This document shows, in pieces, positions 44,025 to 52,766 of a stretch of 64,000 nt of DNA. The stretch is from CAZAYY01 sp964489525 (GTDB taxonomy: Bacteria; Chloroflexota; Anaerolineae; Anaerolineales; JABWBV01). The notes below the pieces were generated by a model. It saw only the letters and a list, made by a program, of their open reading frames with translations, had not been told where the DNA came from and made no database searches. Positions within the stretch are counted from its first letter, which is position 1, and each line of letters begins with the position of its first letter. A program made the position numbers and the translations under genes. The stretch covers positions 62,001-126,000 of the forward strand of contig CAZAYY010000003.1 of the NCBI GenBank assembly GCA_964489525.1, given 5' to 3'.

Positions 44025-44826
44025 AATCCGGGATCCCCGGTCCGCCCAAAATGGCGTCGCGGCAGCGCGGGCAGGCGGGACCGCAGCGGGTGATTTCGGG
44101 GTTGGCGCGGATGGCGGCGGTGACGCGGTCTATGAAGGGCGCAAACGGGAACACCCGCCACAGGCTTTTGCCCACGTACAGGCGCTGTTCTACGGGCTCC
44201 ACCTTGCGAAAGAGCTGGTTGAAGCCATCCGAGCAGCTCCCAGTTTCACACTCCACCAGGCCGTTTTCGAGCAGCCCCCAGCGGCGAAACAGGCGGCGCC
44301 CGGCCAGGTTTTCGGCGTAGTGAATCGGGGTGGCGCTGGTCAGGTCCACCCCCACCAGCAGCAAGGCCGCCCCAGGCAGGGCGTACAGTTCGCGGTACGG
44401 GGCGTAGACATCCAGAGGCTGCTGACCAAGAACCAGGCGGCTGGCCAATGGGCCTACCGCAACCAGGGAATTGAGCGGGTGAAAACCGCGCTGGCGGCCG
44501 GGCCAGGTCAGCATCCGGGCCTGGATTGCGCCCATGCTCACTGAGACCTGGTTTCCGGCCGGGTCGTATGCTTCGGTTTCGGAGGGGTCGGGCAGGTCCC
44601 CAGGATCCAACCCGTTTTGGGGGTAGGAAACCTGGGGAAGCCCTTCACACGCATAGGTAAAAACAGGGGCAAGCAGGGTGCAGCCCTGGTCTGAAAAGGC
44701 CTGGAGAAAGGTGCCTGCCCCACCATCCAGCAGGCCAAACGAACGCAGCGAGGCGTGAAAAGCCACGGGTTTACCGCCAAGCCCCAGGCGGGCGATGGCC
44801 TCATCCAGACCTGCGCGGTTGACCAT
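44023..44826 (-). CDS. Aminoglycoside N(3)-acetyltransferase family (AAC(3)-like) protein
   Basis: 267 residues. Blocks VAFHASLRSFGLLDGGAGTFLQAF, LLAPVFTYACEG, FHPLNSLVAVGPLA and LLLVGVDLTSATPIHYAE match the AAC(3)/YokD family, which acetylates aminoglycosides or other amines with acetyl-CoA. The C-terminus ends with CGPACPRCRDAILGG, and the last codons abut the RAYT remnant, so its 3' end may have been altered by that insertion. Start at 44826, 28 bases after the leuS stop. Antibiotic resistance is possible but not shown. Confidence 0.8.
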   Translation of the reverse strand: MVNRAGLDEAIARLGLGGKPVAFHASLRSFGLLDGGAGTFLQAFSDQGCTLLAPVFTYACEGLPQVSYPQNGLDPGDLPDPSETEAYDPAGNQVSVSMGAIQARMLTWPGRQRGFHPLNSLVAVGPLASRLVLGQQPLDVYAPYRELYALPGAALLLVGVDLTSATPIHYAENLAGRRLFRRWGLLENGLVECETGSCSDGFNQLFRKVEPVEQRLYVGKSLWRVFPFAPFIDRVTAAIRANPEITRCGPACPRCRDAILGGPGIPD

Positions 44827-44854
44827 GCTGCACCAGCCTCTGGCAATCCCCAGG

Positions 44855-47320
44855 TCAGATGACGATGTTGACCAACCGCCCGGGCACAACCACCACTTTC
44901 TTGGGCGGTTTGCCTTCCATGAAGCGCTGGACGACTTCGGACGCCAGGGCGACCTTTTTGGCATCTTCTTCGCTGATGGTCGGGGGGACGGTGATGCGGT
45001 CGCGCATTTTGCCGTTCACCTGGACAATCAGGGTGATTTCATCATCCTGGGCGGCTTCGGCGTCTACCTTGGGCCAATCCTGGGTGTGGACGGAATAGGG
45101 CTTGCCCAGCTTTTTGGTCCACAATTCCTCAGCAATGTGCGGCGTGATGGGCGCCATCATCCGGACATAGATGCTCAAAGCCTCGCGCCAGGCGGGGGTG
45201 CCAGCCAGACCCTGGTCGCGAAACTGGTACAGGTCATTCATCAACGCCATCAGGGTCGAAACAATGGTGTTGAACTCGAAGCGCTCAAAATCGCGAGTAA
45301 CACTGTTCAAGGCCTGGTGGACCTTGCGGCGCAGGACGCTGGTATCGGGCTGGTTGGCATTCGTGGCCGTGGCGGTTTCGCTGAACAATGTCCAGGTGCG
45401 GCGCAGCCAGCGGAAAGTGCCTTCGATACCGCTGCTGCTCCAAGGGGCGCCCAGTTCCCAACGGGCAAAAAAGACCAGGTAGGCCCGCACCGCATCCGCC
45501 CCATAGCGCGAAACCAGCACATCGGGTGCGACCACGTTGCCGCGGCTCTTGGACATTTTCTCGGAATCTTCACCCAACACAATGCCCTGGTTGCGCAGCT
45601 GGGTCATCGGTTCATCGCCCTGCATGATGCCCATATCGCGCCCGGCTTTGTGGAAAAAGCGGGTGTAAATCAGGTGCATGGTGGCGTGTTCAATGCCGCC
45701 GGTGTAGGTGTCCACAGGCATCCAATAGGCATACTCTTTCGGGTCGAAGGGCCCCTGGTCGTAGCGGGGGCTTAAGTAGCGCAGGTGATACCAGGATGAG
45801 CACATGAAGGTGTCCATGGTGTCGGTTTCGCGGCGGGCTTCCTGTCCGCACACCGGGCAGGATGTGTTCGCCCAGGTGGGGTGGATTTTCAACGGGCTTT
45901 CACCCGTGGGCAGCCAGGCCACATCATCCGGCAGCAGCACAGGCAGCTGGTTTTCAGGAACCGGGTTCCAGCCGCAGTCCTGGCAGTAGACCATGGGGAT
46001 CGGTGCACCCCAATAGCGCTGGCGCGAAATCAGCCAGTCGCGCAGCTTGTAATTGACATCCTCATGACCCATTTCCTGCTGCGCCAGCCAATCAATCACG
46101 GCACTGATGCCAGGGTTTTTGCGGCCTTTTTCGTCATTGACTGCTGTTCCGTTAAAAATCCCGCTGTTCACCATCACGCCCGGGCCAATGTAGGCAGCTT
46201 CCATGGTAGCCCCATCCAGGCGCTCGCCTTCAGGCTGGATGACCGGAATGATTTGCAGGCCATACTTGCGGGCAAAGGCGAAGTCGCGCTCATCGTGCGC
46301 TGGAACCGCCATGATGGCTCCGGTACCGTAGGTCATCAGCACATAGTCGGCAATCCAAATGGGAATGCGGGCCTGGTTGACCGGGTTGATGGCATACCCG
46401 CCGGTGAACACGCCGGTTTTTTCTTTGTCGGCGGCTTCGCGCTCGATTTCAGACTGGCGGGCAGCCTGGGCCTGGTATTCTTCGACCTCGCTGCGCTGGG
46501 CATCTGAGGTTACCCTGGCCACCAGCGGGTGCTCGGGGGACAACACCATGAAGGTTGCTCCCCACAGGGTGTCGGGGCGAGTGGTGAAGACCTGGATGGG
46601 TTCCCCACCCTCGGTGTGAAAGACGACAGCAGCGCCTTCAGAGCGGCCGATCCAGTTGGTTTGCAGCAGCTTTACCCTTTCGGGCCAGTCCATCCCGGTG
46701 TAGTCCAGCAGTTCATCGGCGTAATTGACGGTTTTGAAAAACCATTGATCCAGGTGTTTTTTGATGACCGGGGTGTCACAGCGCTCACAGTGACGGTCGT
46801 CACCCCAGACCTGTTCGCGGGCCAGGGTAGTGTTGCAGTTGGGACACCAATCCACCGGCGACATTTTGCGGTAGGCCAGGCCATGTTTATACAGCTGGAT
46901 GAAAAACCACTGGGTCCAGCGGTAGTATTCCGGATCACTGGAAACCGCCTCGCGCTCCCAGTCGAACATGCCGCCCATGCTTTTTAACTGGCCGCGCATC
47001 CGGGCAATGTTGGCGTATGTCCATTCCTTGGGATGAATGTTGCGTTTGATGGCGGCATTCTCGGCAGGCAGGCCGAACGCATCGAAGCCCATCGGGAACA
47101 GCACATTGTAGCCCTGCATCCGCATAAAACGGGCGCGGGCGTCGGACGGGGTCATGGCGTACCAATGGCCAATGTGCAGATCCCCGGAGGGATAGGGCAG
47201 CATGGTCAGGGCATAGTGCTTGGGTTTGCCCGGTTGGATAACCGAGCGGTACAGCCCGGTGGCTTCCCAGTGGGCCTGCCAGCTGGCTTCAATTTCAGTA
47301 GGGTTATAATGTTCGCTCAT
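44855..47320 (-). CDS. leuS: Leucyl-tRNA synthetase
   Basis: 821 residues, class I synthetase. HIGH motif at 49-52 (LHIGHWYAMTPSD), the CP1 editing domain with TTRPDTLWGATFMVL, zinc-type cysteines (CPNCNTTLA, CERC) and the KMSKS motif near 586. The C-terminal LIVQVNGKMRDRITVP is the usual anticodon-side domain. It is preceded by a T-box leader, so it is controlled by uncharged tRNA-Leu. Confidence 0.98.
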   Translation of the reverse strand: MSEHYNPTEIEASWQAHWEATGLYRSVIQPGKPKHYALTMLPYPSGDLHIGHWYAMTPSDARARFMRMQGYNVLFPMGFDAFGLPAENAAIKRNIHPKEWTYANIARMRGQLKSMGGMFDWEREAVSSDPEYYRWTQWFFIQLYKHGLAYRKMSPVDWCPNCNTTLAREQVWGDDRHCERCDTPVIKKHLDQWFFKTVNYADELLDYTGMDWPERVKLLQTNWIGRSEGAAVVFHTEGGEPIQVFTTRPDTLWGATFMVLSPEHPLVARVTSDAQRSEVEEYQAQAARQSEIEREAADKEKTGVFTGGYAINPVNQARIPIWIADYVLMTYGTGAIMAVPAHDERDFAFARKYGLQIIPVIQPEGERLDGATMEAAYIGPGVMVNSGIFNGTAVNDEKGRKNPGISAVIDWLAQQEMGHEDVNYKLRDWLISRQRYWGAPIPMVYCQDCGWNPVPENQLPVLLPDDVAWLPTGESPLKIHPTWANTSCPVCGQEARRETDTMDTFMCSSWYHLRYLSPRYDQGPFDPKEYAYWMPVDTYTGGIEHATMHLIYTRFFHKAGRDMGIMQGDEPMTQLRNQGIVLGEDSEKMSKSRGNVVAPDVLVSRYGADAVRAYLVFFARWELGAPWSSSGIEGTFRWLRRTWTLFSETATATNANQPDTSVLRRKVHQALNSVTRDFERFEFNTIVSTLMALMNDLYQFRDQGLAGTPAWREALSIYVRMMAPITPHIAEELWTKKLGKPYSVHTQDWPKVDAEAAQDDEITLIVQVNGKMRDRITVPPTISEEDAKKVALASEVVQRFMEGKPPKKVVVVPGRLVNIVI

Positions 47321-47468
47321 TTTATTTACCTCTTTTTGTTTATCTCAACACCAGGGGGTTTCCCCTCCTGGAGGGTCTCATCGAAAACAGTCGCTTTGGT
47401 TCTGCCTGGCACCGAGCATACCGGACCAGGTTTGCAGATAACCGCATCAATTAAAAAGCACCTGGGAG

Positions 47469-47549
47469 TTAGCGAAGACCCGAAAGGAGGCCCGCGAGAA
47501 GGCAGCGGAAGCTCCGCTGGGAGATGATGAAAATAATGGTTGTGTGCAT
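47469..47549 (-). CDS. Possible 26-residue leader peptide between the T-box and leuS
   Basis: ATG at 47549 with AAGGAGG five bases upstream, the best RBS in the region; stop TAA at 47469. The peptide is hydrophobic (MHTTIIFIISQ at its start) and its last ten codons include five Leu codons (CTT, CTC, CTC, CTT, CTT). A stem CAGCGGA / TCCGCTG lies within it. It could be a leucine-responsive leader acting after the T-box. Alternatively it is chance. About 150 bases separate it from leuS. Confidence 0.45.
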   Translation of the reverse strand: MHTTIIFIISQRSFRCLLAGLLSGLR

Positions 47550-47612
47550 GTCAGCCTCCTTTCAAAAATTTTGCCCCAGGCTGCCTGTTCGAAAGCAGAA
47601 AGGGGTGGGTTA

Positions 47613-47866
47613 AAATAAAAAACCCTCCGCCGGTCAGGGACGAAGGGATTCTTCGTGGTACCACCCTGATTACCAGGGGAAACCCTGGTCACTCAAGGCC
47701 GCGATAACGGGCGGTGGCCGGCACTGGCTGATGGATTTCACCAGGGCAGCTTGCCTCAGTTGAGGCGGGCAGGCGAGTTCGGTTTATGTGCTCTGCGGAC
47801 ACTTTGCCTGGCTCACACCTTGCTCTCCAGGCTCGCTGGCAGATAACCTACTACTCCTGCTGCTGA
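47613..47866 (-). promoter_or_regulatory. T-box riboswitch of leuS, specifier CUC (Leu)
   Basis: On the minus strand the T-box sequence GGTGGTACCACG lies at 47665-47654. Stem I starts near 47865 with GCAGGAGTAGTAGG (AGTA specifier-loop motif) and has a distal hairpin GCCTGG / CCAGGC. The specifier loop reads GAACTC just before GCCTGC, giving specifier CTC (47777-47775), a leucine codon. The terminator is CCCTTCG / CGGAGGG (47647-47623) followed by a U-rich run. Uncharged tRNA-Leu would favour the antiterminator. Confidence 0.93.
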
Positions 47867-47902
47867 TCATTGTGAGAATTTTACTCACTATTAAACTTTA
47901 GG

Positions 47903-47975
47903 TGGACCCAGAGAGATTCGAACTCTCGACCTTCTCAATGCCATTGAGACGCGCTCCCAACTGCGCTATGGGCCC
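47903..47975 (-). tRNA. tRNA-Ala (GGC)
   Basis: Acceptor GGGCCCA pairs with TGGGTCC, D arm GCGC-AGTTGGGA-GCGC, anticodon loop ATGGCAT (anticodon GGC), T arm GAGAG-TTCGAAT-CTCTC. CCA is not encoded. Confidence 0.95.
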
Positions 47976-48016
47976 TCTTTGCGTTGTAAACTGAGGGTTG
48001 CGGGCTCCTCAGGTAG

Positions 48017-48089
48017 TGGACCTGGAGGGATTCGAACCCTCGGCCTCTTCAGTGCGATTGAAGCGCGCTCCCAACTGCGCTACAGGCCC
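48017..48089 (-). tRNA. tRNA-Ala (CGC)
   Basis: Acceptor GGGCCTG pairs with CAGGTCC, anticodon loop ATCGCAC (anticodon CGC), T arm GAGGG-TTCGAAT-CCCTC. CCA is not encoded. The 5' half nearly matches the adjacent tRNA-Ala, so the pair probably arose by duplication. Confidence 0.95.
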
Positions 48090-48645
48090 GCATTCAGAGT
48101 GGATGGCATTTTACCTTAGCGAGTATAGAATGTCAAGGAATTTGAAAAGGTGGGCACGGAGTTTCTTAAAGTCTAAAACTCCTGCGATATGGAACCCCCA
48201 CCCCCTGAATCAACAAGGGCCGCAGTTACACCGAGGGCTGCGCAGAACCACCGAGAACCAACGAGTTGTTTTTAGTTTTTGACAAAATGACGGTTGATCC
48301 TCCCTGCCCCTCTTGAAAAGGGGGGTACGGGGGAATGGATCATCGGATGCTTTCCCCATCGTATCGTTTCGTACCGCCACAGGCGGCAAGCGCAGCAACA
48401 GAGAACCTTTCCCCCATGGGAAATATTCCTCTCGGCTGCGCCGCTCGGAATGACCCGCACCGGAAGGTTGTTTCGCATCGCTCGCAGCGAGATGGGTTCT
48501 TCGGTAGGTCTTTGCGAGCCGCGCCAGGGGCGAAGCAATCGCTTCCCATGAGCAAAACGAAGCCTGAAACAAGTCGAAAAGCAGGTAATACTTTCCACCC
48601 ATACGGCGTCTAATGGATAACAAACGCAAAAACATGAGGTGCAGT
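48090..48645. other. Intergenic region with dispersed-repeat sequence
   Basis: About 550 bases with no supported gene. It holds CACCGAGAACCAACGAG near 48250, a CCCCTCTTGAAAAGGGG stem near 48305, CTCGGCTGCGCCGCTCGGAA near 48430 (related to 12600), and GGGGCGAAGCAATCGCTTCC near 48530. Several frames stay open by chance, but none has an RBS or recognisable product. Confidence 0.5.
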
Positions 48646-48927
48646 ATGCGAGCCATTTGGAAAAACACAGTTCTTGCCGAAAGCGAAAATACGGTCATTG
48701 TTGAAGGCAACCATTACTTCCCACCAGAATCATTGAAGATGGAATATTTCCAACCCAGTGAAGAAACCTATACCTGCCCCTGGAAAGGCGATGCAAAGTA
48801 TTACAACGTGGTGGTAGGTGGGGAACTGAACCCCAGCGCGGCCTGGGTTTACCCCGAACCCAAACCCGCCGCAGCAGCAATAAAAGGCCGGGTCGCTTTT
48901 TGGAAAGGCGTCCAGGTAATCAAGTAA
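48646..48927 (+). CDS. DUF427 family protein
   Basis: 93 residues covering the whole DUF427 domain: RAIWKNTVLAESENTVIVEGNHYFP, TCPWKGDAKYYNVVV and NPSAAWVYPEPKPAAAAIKGRVAFW. Function is not established; the fold resembles a small beta-barrel. The start at 48646 has AGGTG five bases upstream and matches the family N-terminus. A terminator follows. Confidence 0.88.
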   Translation: MRAIWKNTVLAESENTVIVEGNHYFPPESLKMEYFQPSEETYTCPWKGDAKYYNVVVGGELNPSAAWVYPEPKPAAAAIKGRVAFWKGVQVIK

Positions 48928-48949
48928 GCCAACCATGAACCAAAAACAC

Positions 48950-48977
48950 AAAAGACCGGCGCGCCGGTCTTTTTTTA
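48950..48977. terminator. Terminator after the DUF427 gene
   Basis: AAAAGACCGGCG / CGCCGGTCTTTT perfect stem followed by TTTATT. It can work for both the DUF427 gene (plus) and the zinc-ribbon gene (minus). Confidence 0.9.
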
Positions 48978-49000
48978 TTAACCACCATCTTCCTGGTAAA

Positions 49001-49471
49001 TCAGCTTGTTTTGAATTTGCGCCCGTGGCGAATGGGCCGGCGCAGACCCTGCCAGCCGCAGCCTTCGCCAGCACAGCGAAAACGGTTGAAATGCAAGAAC
49101 AGCACCGTGCCCAAAACCCGGTCGAAAGTGCGGCGGTGGATTCTCTTTAAAGAGCCCCCGCAGCGCGGGCAGGTTTCGCCCAGGTAATACTGCGATCGAA
49201 CGAAGCGGTAGCGCCCTCGCCAGGTCAGCAGCAACCCCATGCTCGCCACTAACAGCACACCCACGAAATCTGACAGGGTGAAACGGGAACGAACCCCGGA
49301 TAGCGTTTGCATGAGTTGTTCGAACCAGGCGTCCACTTCCTTTAACCACCGCATCACCATGCGATACGCCGCGATGCGAATGTCTAACTGCTCCAACAAC
49401 AGAAAAACCCCCAGCAAAACCAGGAGCACAATCAAAATCTCGACCCACCATTCTCGTAATACTTTCCGCAT
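49001..49471 (-). CDS. Membrane protein with C-terminal zinc ribbon
   Basis: 156 residues. Two helices (about 11-29 and 69-84) enclose a loop rich in charged residues. A cytoplasmic tail has CPRCGGSLKRI and CAGEGCGW, a likely zinc ribbon, and ends basic. No family recognised. A similar Cys pattern is used for RNA or protein contacts, but no function is claimed. Confidence 0.6.
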   Translation of the reverse strand: MRKVLREWWVEILIVLLVLLGVFLLLEQLDIRIAAYRMVMRWLKEVDAWFEQLMQTLSGVRSRFTLSDFVGVLLVASMGLLLTWRGRYRFVRSQYYLGETCPRCGGSLKRIHRRTFDRVLGTVLFLHFNRFRCAGEGCGWQGLRRPIRHGRKFKTS

Positions 49472-49862
49472 GTCTCCATTGTATCATGAGACCGTTTGAA
49501 CCTGCGGTTCTCAACTGACTTCTGACTTCCAAAACTCCTCGGTGGCCCTCCGTGTAACTCCCCCTGCCTGGGATCTGCGCCAACACATTTACACAGAGAA
49601 CCACAGAGAGAAAATACCGAGAGCCACCGAGAATAATAAAAAAAATACTTCGTGGCCCTCTGGGCAGCACCGCTATGCCAGTACATACAAAAAATAGCCT
49701 TTAGAATTATAAAACATAGGTTGATATTTTTTACAGATATTCAAACTTAAACTTCAATAAATAAAATATTAGTTTCAATTTTAAAAAACTCGCCCTTGAC
49801 AAAACGAAAAAATATTGTAAGATTAGGATTGAAACTACAAACACGCTTACGATTTGTTGAAC
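49472..49862. other. Intergenic region: dispersed repeat followed by AT-rich promoter DNA
   Basis: Bases 49525-49680 contain CTCGGTGGCCCTCCGTGTAA and ACACAGAGAACCACAGAGAG, similar to widespread intergenic repeats. From 49685 to 49850 the DNA becomes strongly AT-rich, unlike the GC-rich surroundings, and ends in the promoter below. Confidence 0.6.
49796..49823 (+). promoter_or_regulatory. Consensus-like promoter of the GNAT / ABC exporter operon
   Basis: TTGACA (49796-49801), 16-base spacer, TAAGAT (49818-49823), in AT-rich DNA that may act as an UP element. Transcription should start near 49830, leaving about 33 bases before the ATG. No clear RBS is seen. Confidence 0.75.
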
Positions 49863-50840
49863 ATGGCGATTATCACCCTGCCCCTCCTTCATCCAACGCA
49901 CCCCCACTTGCGGGCTTTCGACCCACAGCGCGACCTGACGCGGGTGGCCGACCTGGTTGAACTTTGCTTCGAAGACACGCTGGACACTGACGGGCGGCGC
50001 TATTTGCGCTACCTGCGCTCAATGGGCCAGTATCCAAAGGCAGTGCGCCGGGCGGCCTCTCTGGCCGACACCCACCTGCGTTCTATGTTGGGTTTCGTTT
50101 GGGAACAGGATGGGGAACTGGTTGGCAACCTGACCCTGGTTGTGCTGCCCGAAACGGGAAAACAATACTTTCTGATTGCCAACGTGGCGGTTCACCCAAA
50201 TTTTCGCGGGCGCGGCATTGCCAAAATGCTCACCCAGGCTGCCCTGGACGAAGTTCGCTCGCGCAAGGCGCACCGGGTCTGGCTGCATGTGCGTCAAGAC
50301 AACCCGGCTGCCTTCCATCTTTATCAAAAAATGGGGTTTGTCGAGCGCACCCGGCGCACCTCGTGGCGGTGGGACCCAACCGGAACCGCCCCCCAGCCTT
50401 CCAGTCCGTTGACTGTTGTACCCCGCCCGGGCAGTCACTGGGCAAGCCAACACAGTTGGCTGCAGTCTGTGCACCCCGAAGAACTGCGCTGGTATTACAC
50501 CCTGGACTTTGGCACCCTGCAGCCTGGCTTGTGGGGTTTTCTACACCGGATGTTCTCCCCATACCCGGTTGAAAACTGGTCGGTGTTGGAAACGGGAAGG
50601 TTGTTAGGGGTGGCTGCCCGCCAGGTCACCCACGGAGCAGCCGACCGGCTGTGGCTGGCGCTGGACCCCAACCAAAACGCCAGCAATCTGCAAAAGGTGC
50701 TGCAAGGCGCACTTTCTGTAATCCCCTCCAACCGCCCCCTTTCAGCTGAATTTCCTGCCCGGCTGGGCGCAGAGACCTTTCAAACGCTGGGCTTTGTTGA
50801 AGCCCAAACCCTGGTTTGGATGCAGTACCCCACCGCATAA
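49863..50840 (+). CDS. GNAT family N-acetyltransferase
   Basis: 325 residues. The N-terminal half carries the acetyl-CoA motif VAVHPNFRGRGIAKMLTQAAL and the following NPAAFHLYQKMGFVERTRRTSWRW. The C-terminal half may be a second, degenerate GNAT-like domain (RLLGVAARQVTHGAADRLWLAL). The start is ATG 49863; TTG 49854 is unlikely. Its stop lies 11 bases before an ABC exporter ATPase, so modification plus export of one compound is plausible. Confidence 0.82.
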   Translation: MAIITLPLLHPTHPHLRAFDPQRDLTRVADLVELCFEDTLDTDGRRYLRYLRSMGQYPKAVRRAASLADTHLRSMLGFVWEQDGELVGNLTLVVLPETGKQYFLIANVAVHPNFRGRGIAKMLTQAALDEVRSRKAHRVWLHVRQDNPAAFHLYQKMGFVERTRRTSWRWDPTGTAPQPSSPLTVVPRPGSHWASQHSWLQSVHPEELRWYYTLDFGTLQPGLWGFLHRMFSPYPVENWSVLETGRLLGVAARQVTHGAADRLWLALDPNQNASNLQKVLQGALSVIPSNRPLSAEFPARLGAETFQTLGFVEAQTLVWMQYPTA

Positions 50841-50851
50841 AGGAGCATTCC

Positions 50852-51856
50852 ATGTCTACACCCCTGCTGGTTGAAAACCTCTCCAAAACCTACCATACCA
50901 AGAACCGCAAAGGGCTGTTCAAAGCCGAGAAGCGCGATGTGGTTGCCCTGACCGGGGTAACTCTGGATGTGAAACCTGGCGAAATTTTTGGTCTGCTCGG
51001 GCCAAATGGGGCCGGGAAAACTACCCTGATTAAAATCATCACCACTCTGCTGCTGCCCACCAGCGGAAACGCCTGGGTGAACGGCTTCCAAATTGGCCTG
51101 CAGGATAACCAGGTGCGCGCCAGCGTGGGCTGTATGCTGATGGGCGAACGCGGCCTGTATTGGAAGCTGACCGGACGCGAAAACCTGGTCTACTTTGGGG
51201 CTTTATACCACCTCTCCCCAAACGACCGCAAACGCCGGGCGCAGGAGATTCTTGACCTGCTCCACATGGGCGACCTGGCCGACCGGGCGGTGGAAACCTA
51301 TTCCTCGGGCCAAAAGATGAAGCTGGCCTTTGGCAAAGCACTGATTAACGACGCGCCGCTGCTCATTCTGGACGAGCCCACCAACACCCTGGATGTTCCC
51401 TCGGCCTCGGAACTGCGCGCTGTGGTGCGCCAGCTGAACGCCGCTGGCAAAACCATCATCTACACCACCCACATTATGGCCGAAGCCGAAACCCTGTGCG
51501 ACCGGGTGGCCATCATTGACCACGGTAAGCTGCTGGCAATGGGCAAAGTAGGCGAATTAAAACAATCCCTGGGGCGCAACCAGGTCACCCGGATCGAAGG
51601 CGTAATCCCCCACAAAGCCCTCGAATCCATCCAGGCACTCCCCATGGTCACCCAGGCCACCCTGGCCCAACACAATGGCGCCACCCAACTGACGGTTGTA
51701 ACCAACAATGGGTCAAACACCCTGCCCCGCCTGATTGAAACGCTCGGGCAGGCGCAGGCGGTGATCCAAAAAATCACTCCGGAAGAACTCACCCTGGAAG
51801 ATGTGTTCATTGCCAAAACCGGGCGCACGCTGGCGGAGGACACCTGGCAGCGCTGA
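50852..51856 (+). CDS. ABC transporter ATP-binding protein (drug/lipid exporter type)
   Basis: 334 residues. Walker A GPNGAGKTT, signature YSSGQKMKLAFGKAL (a diverged LSGGQ) and Walker B LLILDEPTNTLD followed by a switch His in IYTTHIM. The C-terminal 90 residues form an extra domain as in DrrA/NatA-type exporters. Start at 50852 with AGGAG upstream. The two following permease genes complete the transporter. Confidence 0.93.
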   Translation: MSTPLLVENLSKTYHTKNRKGLFKAEKRDVVALTGVTLDVKPGEIFGLLGPNGAGKTTLIKIITTLLLPTSGNAWVNGFQIGLQDNQVRASVGCMLMGERGLYWKLTGRENLVYFGALYHLSPNDRKRRAQEILDLLHMGDLADRAVETYSSGQKMKLAFGKALINDAPLLILDEPTNTLDVPSASELRAVVRQLNAAGKTIIYTTHIMAEAETLCDRVAIIDHGKLLAMGKVGELKQSLGRNQVTRIEGVIPHKALESIQALPMVTQATLAQHNGATQLTVVTNNGSNTLPRLIETLGQAQAVIQKITPEELTLEDVFIAKTGRTLAEDTWQR

Positions 51857-51879
51857 GCTGCCGGTGTGAAGGTGAAACC

Positions 51880-52734
51880 ATGACAGCCATCCAACCTGTA
51901 AGCCGTTTGCAAACCGGGCTGTGGGTTATGGCAGCATCCACCCGGATGCGCCTGATTACCATCTCCCGCTACCCTGGCCAATTGGTGATGGATATCATCA
52001 TCCCGGTGGTCTTTGCCTGCATGCCCATTCTGCTGGGGCGGGCAACCGGCGGAGCCGATGCCGGGGCTATTTTTGAAGCCCGTACGGGCACGGCCAATTA
52101 TGTCGGCTTTATGCTGATTGGCTCTGCAACGTTCAGCATTGTTTCCTACGCCTTCTGGCACATTGCCAATTGGCTGCGCTGGGAGATGGAAACCGGAACC
52201 CTGGAAGCCCTCTACCTCGCCCCGTCGGGCCGGTTTTGGGTCGCCGCCGGGGTAATGGTGTACAGCATGGCTCGCTCCATATTTTCAGCCTTTGCCGCTT
52301 ATTTCATCGGCAGCCTTGTGCTGCGAGTAAACCCCCTGCAGGGCGATTTGCTGCTGGCGCTGGTGTTCATTTTAGTTGGACTGCTGCCCGTGTATGGCAT
52401 GGCGCTGATTTTTGGCGCAGTGGTGCTAAAACTTAAAGAAGCCAGCGCACTGATCAACCTGATGCAGTGGTTTGTCAGTTTTCTGATGGGCATCTTCTTC
52501 CCCATCACCCTGTTTCCGCCCCTGATGAAAGCCCTTGCCCTGGTTTTTCCACCGACCTGGATGACCAACGGCGTTCGCTCGGCCATGCTTGGGGTGGGCT
52601 TTTTCTTCCAGGAATGGTATTTCGACCTCGCTGTGTTGTGGGTCTTTATGTTTATTGCCCCGCTGCTTGGCTATTGGGTCTTCCGGCTGGTTGAAACGGG
52701 AATTCAGAAAAACGAGGGTGTAGGCCAGTTCTAG
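51880..52734 (+). CDS. ABC-2 type permease (first)
   Basis: 284 residues with about six helices, starting after a cytoplasmic N-terminal region containing RMRLITISRYPGQLVMDIIIPVVFA. The QWFVSFLMGIFFPITLFPPLMKALALVFPPTWMTNG stretch is typical of the ABC2_membrane family. It pairs with the next permease, likely as a heterodimer. Confidence 0.9.
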   Translation: MTAIQPVSRLQTGLWVMAASTRMRLITISRYPGQLVMDIIIPVVFACMPILLGRATGGADAGAIFEARTGTANYVGFMLIGSATFSIVSYAFWHIANWLRWEMETGTLEALYLAPSGRFWVAAGVMVYSMARSIFSAFAAYFIGSLVLRVNPLQGDLLLALVFILVGLLPVYGMALIFGAVVLKLKEASALINLMQWFVSFLMGIFFPITLFPPLMKALALVFPPTWMTNGVRSAMLGVGFFFQEWYFDLAVLWVFMFIAPLLGYWVFRLVETGIQKNEGVGQF

Positions 52735-52766
52735 GCCCGGCACAGAACTGCCAAAAAGGTGTATTC

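Noticed and set aside
47447..47692. 81-codon minus-strand frame over the T-box terminator
   Set aside because: It starts within the T-box structure and its frame differs from the short ORF that has the AAGGAGG site.
48210..48710. 166-codon minus-strand frame and several overlapping frames
   Set aside because: Built from dispersed-repeat DNA; no RBS or domain; overlaps the DUF427 gene.
49824..49838. GATTGAAAC-like end of a CRISPR repeat near 49828
   Set aside because: A single occurrence with no repeat copies; it is part of the leader after the promoter.
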